From positions 1 through 6,081 of the forward strand of contig JAJUGC010000146.1 in assembly GCA_029268325.1 (NCBI GenBank): a stretch of DNA of 6,081 nucleotides, read 5' to 3'. Each line of letters starts with the position of its first letter. Within the stretch, counting starts at the first letter, position 1. A program made the translations under genes and the position numbers. Of this stretch, positions 6,022-6,081 are shown piece after piece. Source of the stretch: Gammaproteobacteria bacterium. Lineage in GTDB: Bacteria > Pseudomonadota > Gammaproteobacteria > Pseudomonadales > Oleiphilaceae. The notes below the pieces were generated by a model that ran no database searches, had not been told where the DNA came from, and saw only the letters and a list, made by a program, of their open reading frames with translations.

Positions 6022-6081
6022 ATGAAAAAACAGCCCCCTAAAGCCGTTGCCCTCAAGTACGACGGCAAGAATGCTCCCAAG
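6022..6081 (+). CDS. Small FlhB-like (FlhX-type) export switch protein, 5' fragment
   Basis: Only the first 20 codons are in the window: MKKQPPKAVALKYDGKNAPK. The AVALKYDG stretch matches the start of the cytoplasmic C-terminal domain of FlhB/YscU-family proteins, where it directly follows the NPTH autocleavage motif (NPTHYAVALKYD). The protein starts at this point with its own Met, so it lacks the membrane domain and the NPTH site. It resembles the stand-alone FlhB-CC proteins such as H. pylori FlhX, which are usually about 90-110 residues long. The start lies 6 bases after the fliK-like stop, with AGGA 11 bases upstream, so the two are probably co-transcribed. The full length cannot be seen; a chance start inside a longer protein is excluded by the upstream fliK-like frame. 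Confidence 0.75.
   Translation, partial: MKKQPPKAVALKYDGKNAPK

Overview
This window looks like a chromosomal segment from a gammaproteobacterium of the Pseudomonadales/Oceanospirillales/Marinobacter type. The evidence is a moderately GC-rich composition, a System I cytochrome c maturation (ccm) operon in the order ccmA-B-C-D-E-F, and a divergent FliK-like gene followed by a short FlhB-like gene. The genus cannot be fixed from sequence alone.

Left two thirds (1-4309, minus strand): read in the direction of transcription the genes are ccmA (4309-3650), ccmB (3653-2961), ccmC (2947-2201), ccmD (2189 or 2117 to 1938), ccmE (1941-1453) and ccmF (1397 to beyond base 1). The genes are packed tightly. 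ATGA stop/start overlaps join ccmA/ccmB and ccmD/ccmE, and gaps of 13 and 55 bases separate ccmB/ccmC and ccmE/ccmF. CcmA and CcmB form the ABC transporter part. CcmC, with its WWD domain, and CcmD load heme onto His124 of the periplasmic chaperone CcmE. CcmF is the heme lyase that passes the heme to apocytochrome c. Known key residues are present: CcmC His60 and His184, CcmE His124 and Tyr128, and CcmF His173, His261 and His303.

Middle (4310-4569): a divergent intergenic region of about 260 bases. It holds a perfect TATAAT hexamer facing ccmA and, about 71 bases upstream of the start site this predicts, a 9/10 match to an FNR/Anr box.

Right (4570-6081, plus strand): a FliK-family protein with a recognisable C-terminal hook-length-control domain. 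It is followed closely by the first 20 codons of a small FlhB-like protein that begins at the position equivalent to just after the FlhB autocleavage site. It therefore looks like a free-standing FlhB cytoplasmic switch fragment (FlhX-like).

The oddest local structure is a 72-base tandem duplication across the ccmC/ccmD junction. It gives ccmD two start sites and a possible duplicated N-terminus. No tRNA, rRNA, CRISPR array, insertion sequence or clear terminator was seen.
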